NCBI RefSeq assembly: GCF_964199755.1
Contig: NC_133897.1
Location: forward strand, 121,664,552-121,728,551
Reading direction: 5' to 3'
Source of the DNA: Larus michahellis
Taxonomy: Eukaryota; Chordata; Aves; Charadriiformes; Laridae
DNA length: 64,000 nucleotides
Program-made: the position numbers and the translations under genes
The notes under the pieces: generated by a model
The model's database searches: none
Told to the model about the DNA's origin: nothing
The model's input: only the letters and a program-made list of their open reading frames with translations
Shown here: piece by piece, positions 48,254 through 63,200 of the stretch
Layout: every line of letters starts with the position of its first letter
How positions within the stretch are numbered: position 1 is the stretch's first letter

Positions 48254-51200
48254 GTGAGTCCGGGCCCCGACTGAGGGGGGGAGGGTCTCCCGGTACCGGG
48301 TGTCGGGGGGAAGGCGCTGCTCGGCCGAGGAGAGCTGAGGGAGCCGCGGATGAGCCCCGCGGAGGAGAGCGGTCCCCGTCGGGGCTGGGCTGCCCACCCG
48401 CCGCCGGCTGCCCCTGGCTGGGGACGGGGGTTCTCCCTTTCCTTGGAAAACAGGTAAAAGCAATCGCCGTCTGCCGCCTGAAAGCGGGTGGAGGGAGAAA
48501 AACCCGGTAAGAACGGTATCTCGAATGGGTGGGGTTCACATTGCTGCCGGCTTCGTGTTCAACATATTATCTGTATTAATGAATTGTATTACCTTTTCGA
48601 AGGAATAGTGCCAGGAGGGAGCGTGGATTGTAAAGTATGATTCAATGGAGATCCATATTGCCATAGAGAAGTGATACCAAATTCTCAACAATCCACAACA
48701 CTCCAGGCTTTCTCTTTCCCTGCCCTCACTCTTTTTTTACTCAACCTTTTTTACATTCAACCTTTAAGACCTTCCACCCTATGAAATACCATTCCAGACT
48801 TAAAAGCATGGAGTATTCCAAGACAAACCGAGACCAGAGTGCCAGGTTTGTTTGATTTGGACCGATGCTTTCTAGCCGTTTCGAGAGGTTTTACAGGAAG
48901 CTCTCCTTCATATCTGCGGTGTTGCTCTTTAGCTTTTCACCTTTCCAGGCTGGCAAAATGCCTGCGGAAGCCGGGTGGCTGCCGCTGCCGCCGCCCAGAC
49001 AAAGGCAAGGGTGGAGGCCAGGCCATGGGCTGCGCAGGGGAGCTGCCAAGGAGCCGGACAGGGTTCAGGAATGGCTTGTTGCAGGGTCAGGCTGGCAGGT
49101 GCTGTCAATTGTCACCTTGGTCCCCAAGCTTTAGATCCTGCAAAATCAGGTTTGTTGACTGGTGACCTGTTGCCTGAGAACTTTTACTTGTGGGTGGCCA
49201 TAAATCAGCCAGCAACGGTTAACCCTGTTCTTTGGAGCAAGCTGGGAGTTATGGTTTAGTTGGAAAATGTTTTATCCTTGTTTTGCCCAAAAGAGCAATA
49301 TAAAACACGCAGAGTGCTACTTGTACAAAAGTTTTCACCAATTCTTTCTGTAATAGCTGAAGCCACGCTGCTGTCTGTTTTGGTGGGCTTGCACTGGCTC
49401 AGCATGCTGTTGGTTTTGTGTGAAGAAAAGAGGAAAATTGTTTTTCTTAGTCTCAGCTAAAGCTGGGGTAGGGTATGGTCTATTAACTCAGTTCAGTTCC
49501 TAAATGCCTCGTCAGATAGAATATTAGAGCAAGTGAAGCTGCTTTATAGTTGGTTACTGTCAGAAGAGAGAGAGGCACTGCTGGGTTTTGCCTTTTTTTG
49601 TCTCTTTAGGGTTTTGGTTTGGGTTTTTTCCCCTATCTGGACAAAGCCATTCATGTGGCAGGAAGTGTAGTTGCTTGTTTGAGAGCATCAGATTAGGGTC
49701 ATTTATATCTTATGACATGTAAGAATGGCACTAATAACTTAAAAACTTTAAGAAACTACTGAAAAACAAAACCAGTCTAAAAGTAGTGTTTTCCCAAGGT
49801 GTCTTCTACCTTGGAAGCATCGAGAACTATAAGTTCTTCCTCTCCCTGTTTTTCCTGGAAGTACCTCTTGATTGTATGCACTCGCTCCCTGCCTGCGGGC
49901 TGCATCCCTGTATGGTCATCCCTGGGTACCTGGCAGAGGTCACAGCAGCTTTCCCTATGTCCCTGCCTCCAACCCTTTTCCAGGGATGTCCAGGCATGCC
50001 GGATGGTAGTGCACCTGTGGGGTTGGGCTCGACGTGGGCGTGTGTCCAGGACACACACCCAGAGCCGTGGGCCTGCCAGGCGGGCACGGCTGGTGAGGAT
50101 TATTAGCTTGGGAGGTTTCTCGGTCATTTCTGAAGGGGGTGGACATCACATCTTCAAAAGAGGAAGTCTTAAAACACTTCCTACATTTGAGTGAAAGAAG
50201 AGTCGACAGAGATGCATGAATCTTACCACGCGAGTAACAAAACTTATTTTTCTCTGAATGTCTTCTCACATTGTACTTCCTTGATGTTTGAGATGTCAGA
50301 CTCAAACTGGGTATACTGAAATTCAGTCCAAAATACATTAGATCACTATTGTAATGTGAGAGCTGGTAGCAATTGCTTTTCAAAATTCATAGAAACAAGT
50401 TAAATTAAAAAAAAAAAAAAACCAAACATGATGCTTAGTTTTAGAAAGAACACAGGTGAGGTAATTCAAAGCAGCCTAGCTTCCATTGCCAGTAACATGC
50501 TGAAATACGGTAAAAATATTTATAAGCATCTGTTCATTGATTCAGTAACTTAATATTGTTTCAAAAAAGGCAGGAAAAACCAGCACTATGGTGAGATATG
50601 AAAGCAGGCAGGTGAGAAATAAATAAGATCTAGTATTGAATTAAATCTATTTAATCCTATTGAATTAAAGGGGTGTATTACTTGGGACACCATACTTCAG
50701 AATAAAGTGAATCCACCCAGGAGATACTAGAGGAAAGCAAAAAATGCTGTCTAAATTCAGGAAATCCTTTTTTATGATTCTCGAAGTGAGCTTTCAGAAC
50801 TGGGAACTGAGAAAAGAAAGTGGGTAAGATGCAGGGTAAGTTTTCAGATGTATGAAGGATAATTGTGAAGAAAAGGGAATTCCACTGTACGATGAGAGCA
50901 TTATCAGCATGGCAAAGAGGGAGATTTGGTTTGAGGTTAAGAGATCTCAATACAGGTGTTTGAGTTTCTGTTACGGTAAGTGGAGATGCAGTGGATGCAG
51001 AGTGCACCTATTTGGTTGGATCAAATTGTGCTTTCGAAGCAAATCTCCAGAGTGTGTGAATCTGATCCCTCCTGGGTGAAACTGCATTGGGAGATGCATC
51101 CGTCTGCTCATGGGTGTTTGGTCTGCGGGACCAGGCTAATTCTATTCTGAAAAACCACAAAGCGTGGGTTGTGTAGCGCTGGGTTCTCAGCAACGACTGC

Positions 51201-54200
51201 TTTGCTCTGCAGATCCTCTCGTATTGGGTTTACAAACTAGACGTAGCTACAGTCAGTGGAGCCCAGAGAGAAATAGATGTGAGCTGGCTTTGCGGCAAGT
51301 TGAACTGTTCTCTGATGTCTTTGTCTGTATTGGCTATATTTCTGTTGATTATAACGGAAGTTTAGGCACTTAGCATTCATTTAGACACGTAAATTTGCAC
51401 GCCTTAATCTGAAACTGAATCTTATCCAAACAGCAATATGATCAACTTGCAAAGAGCTAAAAATTAGGATGATAAAATGAGGATAAAAATTATCAAAGAC
51501 TTCCCATCTGTAAGCCTATCTAGGCACCACCTTAGGTTAGCTAGCGAGGCTGTGGGACCTCCATCACTCATTTTTAAGAACAGGTTAAACAGTTGTCAGG
51601 AAGCACGTAGGAGCAGCTCATCCTGCCCCAGGGCTGGGAGATGAACTGTTGGATAACCTTGGATGGTCCCTTCAGCCTGCTTCTCTAACTGTGGAAGATC
51701 TTCACTTGTCTGTCATCTTGGACAGCAAACTGACTCACAGGAGGTGCAAGGTCCTTTAGTCGCTTCCTGATCCACATGAACATGGACTTGGGCAAGAGCA
51801 GCCTTGTGCTCCCTATACATGGCAGTCACTCCCTTCTTTCCCCTGCCCTCTTGCCTACTCCTGCTACTTTTCTGTAGTCTTTCATTCCATTTCTATTACT
51901 TCAGGCCTCAGATTTTCCACCTCATTTTCTGTAACCATACAGTTATCTTCTGAAAATGCCTTCTCAGCTCTGTGTCATCAACAGATGTCATCAGTAAATG
52001 TCTGGGTTTTGTGCCAAGGCCATGAGCCACATCAAATGACAGGCAGGGCTTTCCTACTCTTATTAAGCTGTTTAATAGAAGGCAGCTCTAGGATACTAAA
52101 AAAAAAAGGCGGGGGGGGTGGGTGGAATTAAGAACTCAACACCTTTTGGATATGTGATTTTTCACTTTTTCTTGAAGAAAAAATCATAGAAAACTGCTTT
52201 TCTCCTTTCTAAAATATTTGGATCCTTTACAAATTTCCAGTGAAGTGCAGGATCCCTTTATATATTTGTTCCATACCTATTTATGCATCTCATAAATAAA
52301 ATGGCATTCTTCAACACCTTTTGTAGATATCTTAGAAGTCCCTTAAGGGATTCCCTGTAGACTATAGATTGAAAAATACAAAAGCAGAAATATTTTTTAT
52401 TGTTTTAGCAATAAAACAGTGTTTTGAGGCTGCTTTGCTACTAAGCAAACAAAAAGATTTTTACTTTTCTTTATCTTAATGACTGATGTAATTTTCTCCA
52501 CCTTCTTGATATGCATCTCAGTGACAGACCTGCTTATTCTTGAACTTCAGATGCTTTTGTTTATACTGCGGTTGTCAGGTTTCCAATACAAGGAAACTTC
52601 TGACCTTGTGCCTCTTAGTTCCATTCAGTATTGAGACAGAAACACTTTCCCTTCAGTTTACCAGTAATAACAAACAAGGATGTTCACGATGGCATCTTGA
52701 CAGCTATTCACCTTCCAAAAGGGTTGCAGCTTCTGTTGGAAAACCTTGACTGTTGTTGGAAAACCAAAATTCCCCTGCCACTCTTGCTGGTACAATCTCA
52801 TTAATCATAAAAATAAATTTTAAAAATCCATCTAACTAATAAATAAAATTAAGAATCTTCATGAAAACAACTTGGTCTAAGGTGTAAGATCCTGTAGCCC
52901 TCACAACGCATGTCCATTAGGGAATTTAGTGCTTGCTGATTTTTGTCTTCAGAATATATACATTTCAAAAATTGCCATTTGAAAGACAGTTTTGTTGTGC
53001 AAGTCGAAACAGCAGTCTGCTGCATTGCTCAACATCGTCCACCTCATTGTTGTATTGTGTGGGAAAGAGATAACATCTTTTTTTTCTTTTTTAAAAAAAA
53101 AAAAAGCTGTCATCGATACAGCAATCAAGGCTGAGTCAGAGGTATGAATAGGGAGAGCCCAGTCAGCAGTCTAGAAGAGAGTCAAAGAGCATATAAAGAA
53201 ATACTCCCTGATTTATTTCAGTAGGAAATCACCTTTTCTGTGCCTGCTTTCCCTTAGGCATTGGTGTATTAAAAAAAAAAAAAAAAAAAAAAATCACTTA
53301 AGATGCAACAGGTAGGTAGATGTAATAGTTCTGAGAACAATAAAAGTATTCTCTTCTCTGCCTATACAAAGCTCAAAAGCTCTATTTGTTGGTTTCACAT
53401 GTTGTAATAACCTACTTCTTGTTACTGTTTTTTTCCCAATGCGTACGTTGTTGCACTGTTTGAGGGTTTTTGTTACCTGCGGAGTCTTTGGTGCCTGGAG
53501 AGTGGGTGTGAACACAGGGTCTCTGGTAATTTGGCTGAGGCTCCAGTTGCTTCCAGCTGGGATGAGGCACCTAACTGAGGTGTTTAAGGGCATGTGTAGC
53601 TGTCCCGGGCTATGCTGGTGCATGAAGAGGTGGGCAGTCCCAATGCTGGATGTTGGCATGTAAGGTTTTGTCAGAGCAAGCATGGTTTGCTTGTTGGCAT
53701 GCATGTGTCTCAGCCTTTTGTAAGTAAGGTATGCATGTATGCCATTTATCCTCCCAGCAAGGCGCTAAGTAAAGAGCTGCTTCTGCCCTGTACACTTCAG
53801 CAGATGTTTTGAATAGTCCTTGCTTTTAAACGTTATTTAACCTTTTTTATTCTCGTGTTGTGGTTGGTAACCCACCACAGCCTGTATAATGCATGATTTA
53901 GCCAGAAGGGGGAGCTTCTCCAGGATGCTGCTGGCAACCGAGACTTACCTTCAATCAATGGAAAAATCCTATTGTTTCGGAATACTGAAGCATTATTCAG
54001 CACTAAAAAATGGTTGTTTAAAAATGACAATAAAGTCATCATATATTGGGGAAAAAATGATTAATTGCTTATTATCTGTTTCCTGCTGGGAGAAAATTGC
54101 AAAACTATATAATTATAGTGTGTATCTTTTATGTGAATGGTTATGGGTAAATTTTTCAGAAGCTGTTATGGGTAAACAGTAAATATTAATTGATAGAGGT

Positions 54201-57200
54201 CAGATGCCCTCTTCCTTATGTCTTTGCTGTTCTTATGGGGAAGGTTATGTCAGTTAGATTTTAGTACTGCTGAAGTGACAGAAAATTAATAATGATTATC
54301 GTAAATTCCATTGCAGATCTGTTTGAATTATGGAAATGGACTCTACGTGAAGGTAGGAAATAATGTAAAACAACTTTTCTTTATCAGTGCCTGAAGAAGG
54401 GTTCTCTGAGCAAAGAGCAAGTGTCAAAGGCGTGCTTTACATCAGTGGATAAATACCTTGTTTTACCGTTTTCTGAAACGTGAAAGCTGAGTAATGAATA
54501 ATGAAATGAAAGATGAAGTGAATAGATTCCTACATCCATCAAACTGAGTGATGCTCAACTTTGAGAAACTTCTTCTAAAATATTAATCTTGTAGATATGT
54601 TTTGTTGGTTTTTTTTTTAACTCTCTGTGAATGAAATCAACTGCTATTTTATGGGAGATGTTAATTGTGGAAACATTTCCAGATGTTAAGCTAGAAGCCA
54701 GGAGACACAGTAGGGACCAAGCCGGACAGAAGGATGAAGGGTCTCATGCAGAGCGAGAACAAGGGGTGGTTGAGCAAGAATGGTAGAGACAGTGGATGGG
54801 TTGATTAGAGGCCTCCTGCTTCATGTGTTGAGTTTCAGAGAGAAGGTTGAGTATGAGGCAGTGTTGGTGGGATGGCTAACAGGGTAACATGGCAAAAATA
54901 GTGGTGCTGTCTTACTGTCTTGATGAAAAGACTGGTGTAGTTTTCCTCTTCAAACAGCTTGAGGAATGTATAGCTCTTAGATTGTGGCTTGGAAAGTTAA
55001 CACTGCTCCATGATTCCAAAGTTACTAGCTACTGAAAGAGCAGAAGTGATGCAGAAGTCTGGTCTACAACAGCAATATAGCGTACATATGAAATGGCTAA
55101 ATATAGTGCTGACATCCAGCCTTCTTTTTTCACAGGTTTATAATCGAAATGGCAGGAGTGGTGTGCTGGCTCACCCCAACAGCCTGTTCAGGCAGAAGCG
55201 AGAATGGACGGTCCCTCCAGCTTTCATACGGGAAGAGGAGGATAATTCCTATAAGAATCCAATCGCTAGAGTAAGCCCAGACAAGAGAAAAATACAGAAT
55301 TCACATTAAAATAGAGATGAAAATGTAAAATAAGGATGTGGCTGCCCTAAATGCATGCACAAACATTTCTTGAATTTTAAAGGGCTGTTGAATGTCGGTT
55401 GAAGATTGAAGAAACAGATATCCTTCTGTTTCCTTCCTTCAGCAGATGGGTTGCTCTTGCAGACTGATTTGCCTCAGTCTTTCACCTTTACCCAGCCACC
55501 AGTTTTCATAAAATTGTTGTGAATGCAGTATCTTTGAGTTTTTTCACTCCACCACCCCTAGGCAGCTGTGGTTGAACTTGGCAAGCGGGTCCCAAAACCG
55601 CTGGTGGTGATTGGGCAGAAGGGTGTACATGAAGCATGATTATGTATGCCTACTTTTTTTAGGAAACAGAGCTAAAAATAACCAAGGTGCTATCCTTTGT
55701 GCAAGAATTACATGCATTTGGTTCAGCACTGGTGTTGAAACCTGAATTCACCACACCTGTCACTTCAGCCTATAAAGTAATTGTAGATGATAGCAGGCTG
55801 TTACCGTCTGGTGATGTTGGCGTAACACATGTGTTTTTCCAGATGTTTCACATATTTGCTGACAGCAGAGGAAGGGTATGATTTCTAGTCTATGCAGCCT
55901 CTTCTACCTGTTCCTCTCCAGGTCTGACCTTTTTTCCTGCACCTTGTCACTTCCTCAGTCCTGGTCACACTCGCTTGCTTAGGTCTAATCTCCCTTAAAA
56001 AGTTGTCATATTTTATTTCCAGGCTTTACTCAATTAACTTCAACCTCTCCCACTCAACTCGTTCCAGACTCTCTCCCCCCACCCCCCCACCCCTTGGTCT
56101 TTCTCCGCGTTTTATTTACCCCCGTGTGTTTGATCAGCCAGTTTCCTTCTTCTTCCCTCACTCCAGCTTTTCACCTTGTCGCAGTGGTTCTCCAGCCTTT
56201 CCTTGCATTTGTATCCTATCCCACTGTCTTCCTCCAAGCATTCCCAATTTTCTTCTCCCACGGACCTCTCCGCTCCACAGATCCCAACTGTTGCACTGCC
56301 CGTTGTGTTACTTACCTCCCTGCAGCAGATCCTCAAACAGAACATGCAGGTTTTCCTGCATTCCTGTCAACATCTCCATGCTCAAAGGAGTGCGGGAAAA
56401 TACTTTTAATATTTCTTTTTGTTTGTTAATTACAAAAATAGCAAAAATATTTTCTATGCATTTTTAAAATGTGGTTTTATTTACCAAACGCTATTCAATC
56501 TGTTATATTCCTGCTAGATACATTCTGATCTTGAAGCTGCAGGGGTAGTGGTAACTTATACTATATCTGGTCAAGGAGTAACAGAACCCCCTTATGGATT
56601 ATTTGTTATCAATGGAAGGACTGGAGACCTGAACATAACAGGAAGGGTTGACAGAGAAAAGACTCCAATGCTACTTGTAAGTTGAATCATAACTTTTTCC
56701 TTATAGGTGCCCTCCTATCCATTTTTTATTTTGTTCAAATGTGTTTGCCTCAATTAGTTTTAATCCAGTTTCTGGGTATTGGTGTGTGTATGTATGCTTA
56801 TATTTATAAGTCTATTATATATGTTTTATGTATATTATATGTGCTTATAAATATCTTATATTTTGTTAATTTATTATTTATATTTCTGTATATTTCTATT
56901 TTGCATATGCATTTATATATATATTACAGTCACTTATTGTATTTGCTTGTTGTTTCTCTCTGTATTATTTCAGCTCAGAGGTCATGCACTAGATAAGTCT
57001 GGAGCAAAAGTGGAAGAACCAATAGACCTCCCAATTAAAATTGTGGATATAAATGACAATTCTCCGGTGTTTTCACATGAAGTTTTTGTTGGTTCAATTG
57101 AAGAATTAAGTGAAACAGGTAACATTATTTTTAATTTTTTTTTTCATTTAGCTTTTCCCCACACGTGCGAGGGCACAAGTGAATATACTCTTTGCAGGAG

Positions 57201-60200
57201 CATATATGCAGCATTCTCTTGCTTGCATAGGCCAGGTTACCCATGTGTGAATGCAAATTTTTATTCAGGGCTAAGTTGTGTGGTGTGATGAAGGGAAAGC
57301 AGCCACATAAAGGCAACAGAGGACAACACTTCCTCTATGGAACTTACTGACCATCTGCTTCAGTTGAGGTATTGAGTTCCTTCAGCTCTCTTTCAAGTCA
57401 GTAGCAGCCATATGGTTAATGGCTTCTTTGCCTGAATTCCAGCTAATGTTCAAACTTGGGCACTGGGTGCTCAGGTACACCCCTTTCCAGAGGACAAAAT
57501 CCTGTGCCGTGAGTTATAAGGGGGTTGCACCATGAGGACCACCATGGATTTTGAGTGAAGCTGTTGGAGGGCGTCAATACAGAGCAATTATTTTAATAAC
57601 GCTCAAGTAGAGGAGTTAGTAGTGCTCCCTTTGGAATAATGTTGCAAGGGAAATGCAGCTTGTTGTTCAAAAACTTTTTCTTTCTTCTCTGTATGATACT
57701 TAGTTTTCTGTCAGAATTTTTGAGCGAATTCAGCCTGCTCTGTGATTCTGGTGCATTGAATTCTATGAGTTACAGGTGTGCAGATACAATCTTTTTGTTT
57801 GCTAGAGGATATACTGTTAACAAGTAGTTGGATCTTAGGAGTTCTTATTCAGCTCTGTTCATTAAAAAAAAAAAACACAAGAGCATCAAAAAATTGTGCA
57901 GTGCATCTGACAACAGTCTCTTAGTTTGTGACATTACATGCAGTAAAAATACCTGGCAGTGCGTGGCAGTGTAAACATACTATATTTTGTTTGCTTTTTT
58001 CCAGGTACAATTGTAATGAGGATAAATGCAACAGATGCAGATGAGCCAAATAACCTAAATTCCAAAATTGCTTTCAGGATCGTTTCCCAGAGCCCTAGTG
58101 CTGCATTCAGTATGGATAAGGGTACTGGCGAGGTTCGAGTAGCAAAAATAAACCTTGACAGAGAGGTAAAAAAAAAACCCTCCTGTTTTTTATCTGTTAA
58201 CAGTGGTCTTCTGATGCTGGTTGTGTCACTTTCAGCTCTACCTGCGGTGCTGGAGAGCTCGCCCTCTTCCTTCCCCTCCCTTAGGATTAAAGCCTTGTCT
58301 GGTTGATGTGTGTTTTTCAGGAACTGAGGGAGCGGGGTGTGGTGGGATCAAGGCTGTGTTCCCCCTGTCACCTTTCTAGCACAGCACCAGCTGTTGCTTT
58401 CAGTCCCTCCCATGCAGCCAGGGCAGCAGTTACATGAAGTGAGGGATCATTTCTCTGTGTTGGAGAGCATGTGGCAAAGGCAGCCCAGATCACCATCTGC
58501 GAAGCTGCTGACTGCATCTAGATTTTTGTAGCCTGCTGCGCAAATCACAGTGCAAAAAGTTAGGGTGGGTGCTGCCGTGAAACAGCTTTGAAAGCCACGG
58601 ATTACTAGCAACTTTACCTGTGCTTGCATGAATTTTCCCTGGCCAGCAGATGGTGATCTGGATGTTAGCTCTGTGGCTGAGGGCAACACCTCTGCCTCTA
58701 GCCCTGTCCTGACATGCAGGTGTTGCTGGTCCTGTTCCCTGTTTATGGCCACTGAAAGTTTTTGATTTGCCATGTAAGTACAGTCTAACTCTGTCAGGGA
58801 GATGCAAAAGTCCCAAATCCTTTTCAAAGCCTCGGTTCTACTCAGAGCCAGTCAAGGTAGCTGTGTGTGAAATTTACTACTAGCTAAAGAGAAGAGAAGT
58901 TATAATTGACCACAAGAGGGATTACCAAAATGTAATAGAGATAATACAGCAAAGAAAGAAAATTTAGCCCAGTTTAAACATTTTTTCTTACCATGACAGA
59001 CACAAAGTAGTTATTCATTGGTGGTGGAAGCAAAAGACCGTGATGGTGAATTAGGTGGGAATGCTGCAACATGTTCTTTAGAAATCAAGATTTTGGATGT
59101 CAATGACAATCTGCCGGTGGTTGAAAGCAGTTCAGTAAGTACATTTATCACAATATTTGGCATATTCCTACACCTGCCAGTATTCTTTTGCTTAATACAA
59201 GGTTGTGCAAACTTTCTTGCACTGGTGAAATGAGGTAAATCATGATATCTTTTTAAAGAAGGGTATTTTTTGATTGCAGTTTGAAGGAAGCATTGAAGAA
59301 AACAGAGCAAATGTGGAAATTCTGCGAATAAAAGTGTTTGACAAAGATGAACAGTTTTCTGATAACTGGCTGGCAAACTTTTCATTTGTTTCTGGTAATG
59401 AAGATGGGTTTTTTCGTATAGTAACAGATAACCAAACAAATGAAGGCATTTTGACTCTTGTGAAGGTTAGTATATTATTTAGAGTCCTTTTTAAAATATT
59501 AGAATAATTTATGCCTTTTAAGTTGACATACAAATTATTTATATTCATCAGTATGTAAACTGTAAATTTATATGGTGGACACTTTTCCTTTGGTGTATTC
59601 AATAATTCTGTGCAAAATAACTTTGTCCAGGTTTGACATTTACATTCTGTGTGATCTCAAATATATCTAGTGGGGCAGAAGTCCCCAGACTTTCCTTGTC
59701 ATTGGGCAACAGTGTTAACATATTTGCTGCAAACTTTCCCATATTTTTGCTCTCCTTGCTGGTCTCAGTTTAAATTTCTTTATTTCCCATGGCCACAGAT
59801 AACATTGCAGGCAACACCTACTCCATGAGCCATGGGCTACAGACTATTTCAAAACTGTAAAAATATTTCCATAAATTGAGATTCCTATCTTATGAATGTC
59901 ACTCTCCTTTAGTCCACAAGAACTGATGATGCATAGTGCCCTAAGTATCTTTTTTTTTTTCTCTTGCTTTGGTTTCCTTATCTGAAAACTGATAACTGTA
60001 AAAAATTGATAAGCATTATTAAGTAAATGAATTGGTCTTAAAATAAAATTGGGCCAAGTAATACTGAGCACTGATTCACTAAAAGTAAAGGCAGAATATA
60101 TGGGTAGGGCTGATTGCCACCTACCTTAAATTAGTTTAAATTCAGTACTATGAAGACATATATATGGTGCCATCCATTAAAAATAAGAAGAGTAATCTTC

Positions 60201-63200
60201 CTTACTCTTAAAGTATTGAAGCATTATGTGTTGAGAGTAACATGTTAACCAACAGTTCTTCTTTGCACTGGAGCATCCTTATTATTTAAATAAGGATGCT
60301 ACAGTATTATTTAAATATTAACTCTATGAATATTCTCTAGATACAGATTCTGTCAAATTTTGAGTGGTTTTTTTTTTTTAATTACTCTAGGAACTGGATT
60401 ATGAACAAATGCAAAGCCTAAACTTGGGCATTGTTGTTACAAACAAAGCAGAGTTCCACAAGTCAATTAAATACAGTTATAAAGCACAAACAATTCCAAT
60501 CAAAATTAAAGTGATTAATGTGCGGGAAGGTCCTGTATTCCCCGGAGGCACAAAAATTATTGAAGCAAGTGAGAAACTGCAGATAAAACAGGTTATTGGA
60601 CAGTATCAAGCCTATGATGAAGACACTGGAAAAACAGCAGAGCGCATTATGTAAGAATCTTTTTATAACATCATAACTGAATAAGTCAGAAATCACATCT
60701 TACTGTAAAAATGTGTATACTGAACTGAAATACTCAGAGGCACATAGTTCACACCTAAAACAACCTCATCATCTCCAATATTCTATTATGCAGAAAATAG
60801 CAGACTTGCAAATCCTACTTGTTTGGTCATATGCGGCGAGACGTGAGTGTTTGTGCTGACATTGTCTCTGCTTGCACACTGTCATGCCTGTCTACTTTTG
60901 AGAGTAGACTTACTCGTCTGACTTCATCATCTGCAGAAACATCTATCAATTGGACAGAAAGGGTGTAAAGTAGATAACGTCTGCATGTGCGTATGTGTGT
61001 TTAGCTTTTGAATCCTAGCTCTTCAGCTAAAATGTTGTTGATCCACCACCGTGGCTTTTACAAATGGTGCATACCAACAGAGGTCCATACCCAGTGGTGG
61101 ACCCCTCTCCCCGACACCTGTAATACAGTCTTTCCTGTGTGGCTGCTGCTCAGCTTTGGCTGGGAGCAGGGATGGAGGGGAAGAGGACGATGACTGGCAT
61201 CACAGCTCCCTCTCCTGCTCCAGTCTAGCTCCCCAAGTCTGTTTTTAATAATGCTTCACCCCTCAGTCCTGGCTCTAGAGGGAAAAGCAAGTTTGAACAT
61301 TCAGGTTGGGTTTATAATGCTAGGTTTATAGCTGAAACCACTTCCAATGGCAGGAGCGTCAGACCTAGGGATTTGGCCTCTGCTTTAAATGAAGAGTAAA
61401 CATACTGTCAAGCTGCTTTTTCTGCTAATGGTTGTTTTCCTCATTATAAGTGTGTACGTCTTGATATGTAATTTTAATCAGATATGTGAAAGGAAGAGAC
61501 CCAGCAAACTGGATCACAATAGACTCAGTCACAGGTGAAATCCGACTTGCCAAAAACCTCGATTACGAATCGGCTCACGTAGTAAACGGTACCTACACTA
61601 TCACCATGTTGGGCGTAACTACTGGTAAGTTGAGAGGGTTTTGTTTTCATGCTAATTGGTTTGTTTAGGGTTTAGTCTGCCTTCCTGCAGCTATAGTTGG
61701 TATAACCTCCCTGTCTTTAACTGCCTAAAAGTTAGTGCCGTTTCCCATAGGCTCTGTATTTGGAGGAGAGACGCAGGCAACTCATTGAAATAGGATGAAC
61801 CTTGGAATGGGTTCCCAAGGTGCCCGTTTCTCTTCTTTGACTAGATGGAGGTGAAGTTTTTGTAAAGGTTTTGCAAAGACCAAGTCTGATGTGAGCATCC
61901 CTTATCAAGGTGGAAATTGCCAGTATCTCAGTATGCTAATTGACAGACTTCAGAATCCTGAGTTTTCTTGAATGCTAAGCAAGAAAGACTCCTTGAACTT
62001 CTTGTCTATCCAATTAGAATTCTCCTTTTATAATCTGTGTATGTGTTACTGTGTAACCATACACAGGAAATGTTATTTTTTTAAGTTAAAATAGTAAACC
62101 AGCTTGCCTTCAGAAGAACTTTGTTAATACGTTTATTAACATTAGGAATGAAATACTGCTTTCATAAGCTCCAAGGAGAGCTCTTTTAACTTATTTCAGC
62201 AATGTTTGTGTTTTGGAAAACATTAAGTTTTTTTATTTTAAGACAAAATTTTTTCATTTTTCAAATTAATTTAACTTGTCATGTTTTAAAATCTTAGATT
62301 TTCCTAAGAAAACGGTCACTGGCACAGTCGTTATTCAAGTTAAAGATGAGAATGATAACTGCCCAGTTATTGTGAACCCTGTGCAGACTGTGTGTTCAGA
62401 TGCAAAATTAGTTGATATTACAGCCAATGATCTGGATGGTTACCCAAACAGTGATCCCTTCAGCTTTACTGTTATTGATGAGCCAGAAGGAACAGCGAAA
62501 AAATGGATGATTGCATCCAGAAATGGTAAGAAAATATGTTTTTAATTACTTTCAGTTCTTTGGAGTCCTAGTGCTGTAATTTGTTGATTTCAGTCAAACT
62601 GACAGTTTGGCTGATCCAGACCAAAAAACTCATATATATGGAGTCAGGCATGAAGACACATCACTCACATTCTGCTCCCTTCTCTCTAATGGCTGTAAAA
62701 GCATAGTCGTGTCTTCTGGAGCCTGTCGCTTTCCCTCAGTTGTACCATCTTTTCCTAGCTTGATGACCTGTATGTGGTGACCAGGATTCCATGGGTAATG
62801 CTGGGATCAAGCCATTCTCATCTTCCCACAACAAGCATGCAGTAATGGAGGATGCTTTTTGTTAAAACTGAGCTTGGAGATGCGGTTGTGTTATTGGCTT
62901 CAGTTGCTCTAATTTACAAATAAATAAATAAATAAATCTGTCTGCACAGCGGACCTTGAAGAGGGGAAATTCAGTGTAGCCTGTCTAAGATTGTCCGGCA
63001 CAGTAGGAACAAAAATAGGTCAGAAATCATAAATAATTTTAATGAGTATTTAAAAATGAGATGAGCATTATCTTCTTATGTTTCTGTTCATATAAGCTGG
63101 GGAAGTGCTTGAAGGAAATGCTTCTGGTAGAGGCATTAGATTGAAGGTAGATCTGGTAGATTGAAGGCACCAGTAAACACTTTTTTTCTTCTCAGACAAA

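Larger units (their letters stand above)
47900..48450 (+). promoter_or_regulatory. DSG2: CpG-rich promoter region and 5' UTR of DSG2
   Basis: Sharp rise in GC and CpG content compared with the surrounding AT-rich DNA, spanning DSG2 exon 1 and its 5' flank. No TATA box is obvious. This fits a CpG-island promoter with broad epithelial expression, as expected of DSG2, the most widely expressed desmoglein in mammals. The start site is not defined. The G-rich tandem at 48006-48060 lies within it. Confidence 0.7.

Noticed and set aside
47751..48539. 262-codon minus-strand open frame across DSG2 exon 1
   Set aside because: Low-complexity Pro/Arg/Ala product of the CpG island; no domain and no splice evidence. 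A bidirectional promoter is possible but not shown.
53271..53293. A23 run as the tail of a processed retrogene
   Set aside because: The preceding sequence has no polyadenylation signal and no recognisable parent coding sequence.
56003..56467. 154-codon open frame in DSG2 intron 3
   Set aside because: Ser/Pro/Leu-rich translation of a pyrimidine-rich block; no family match.
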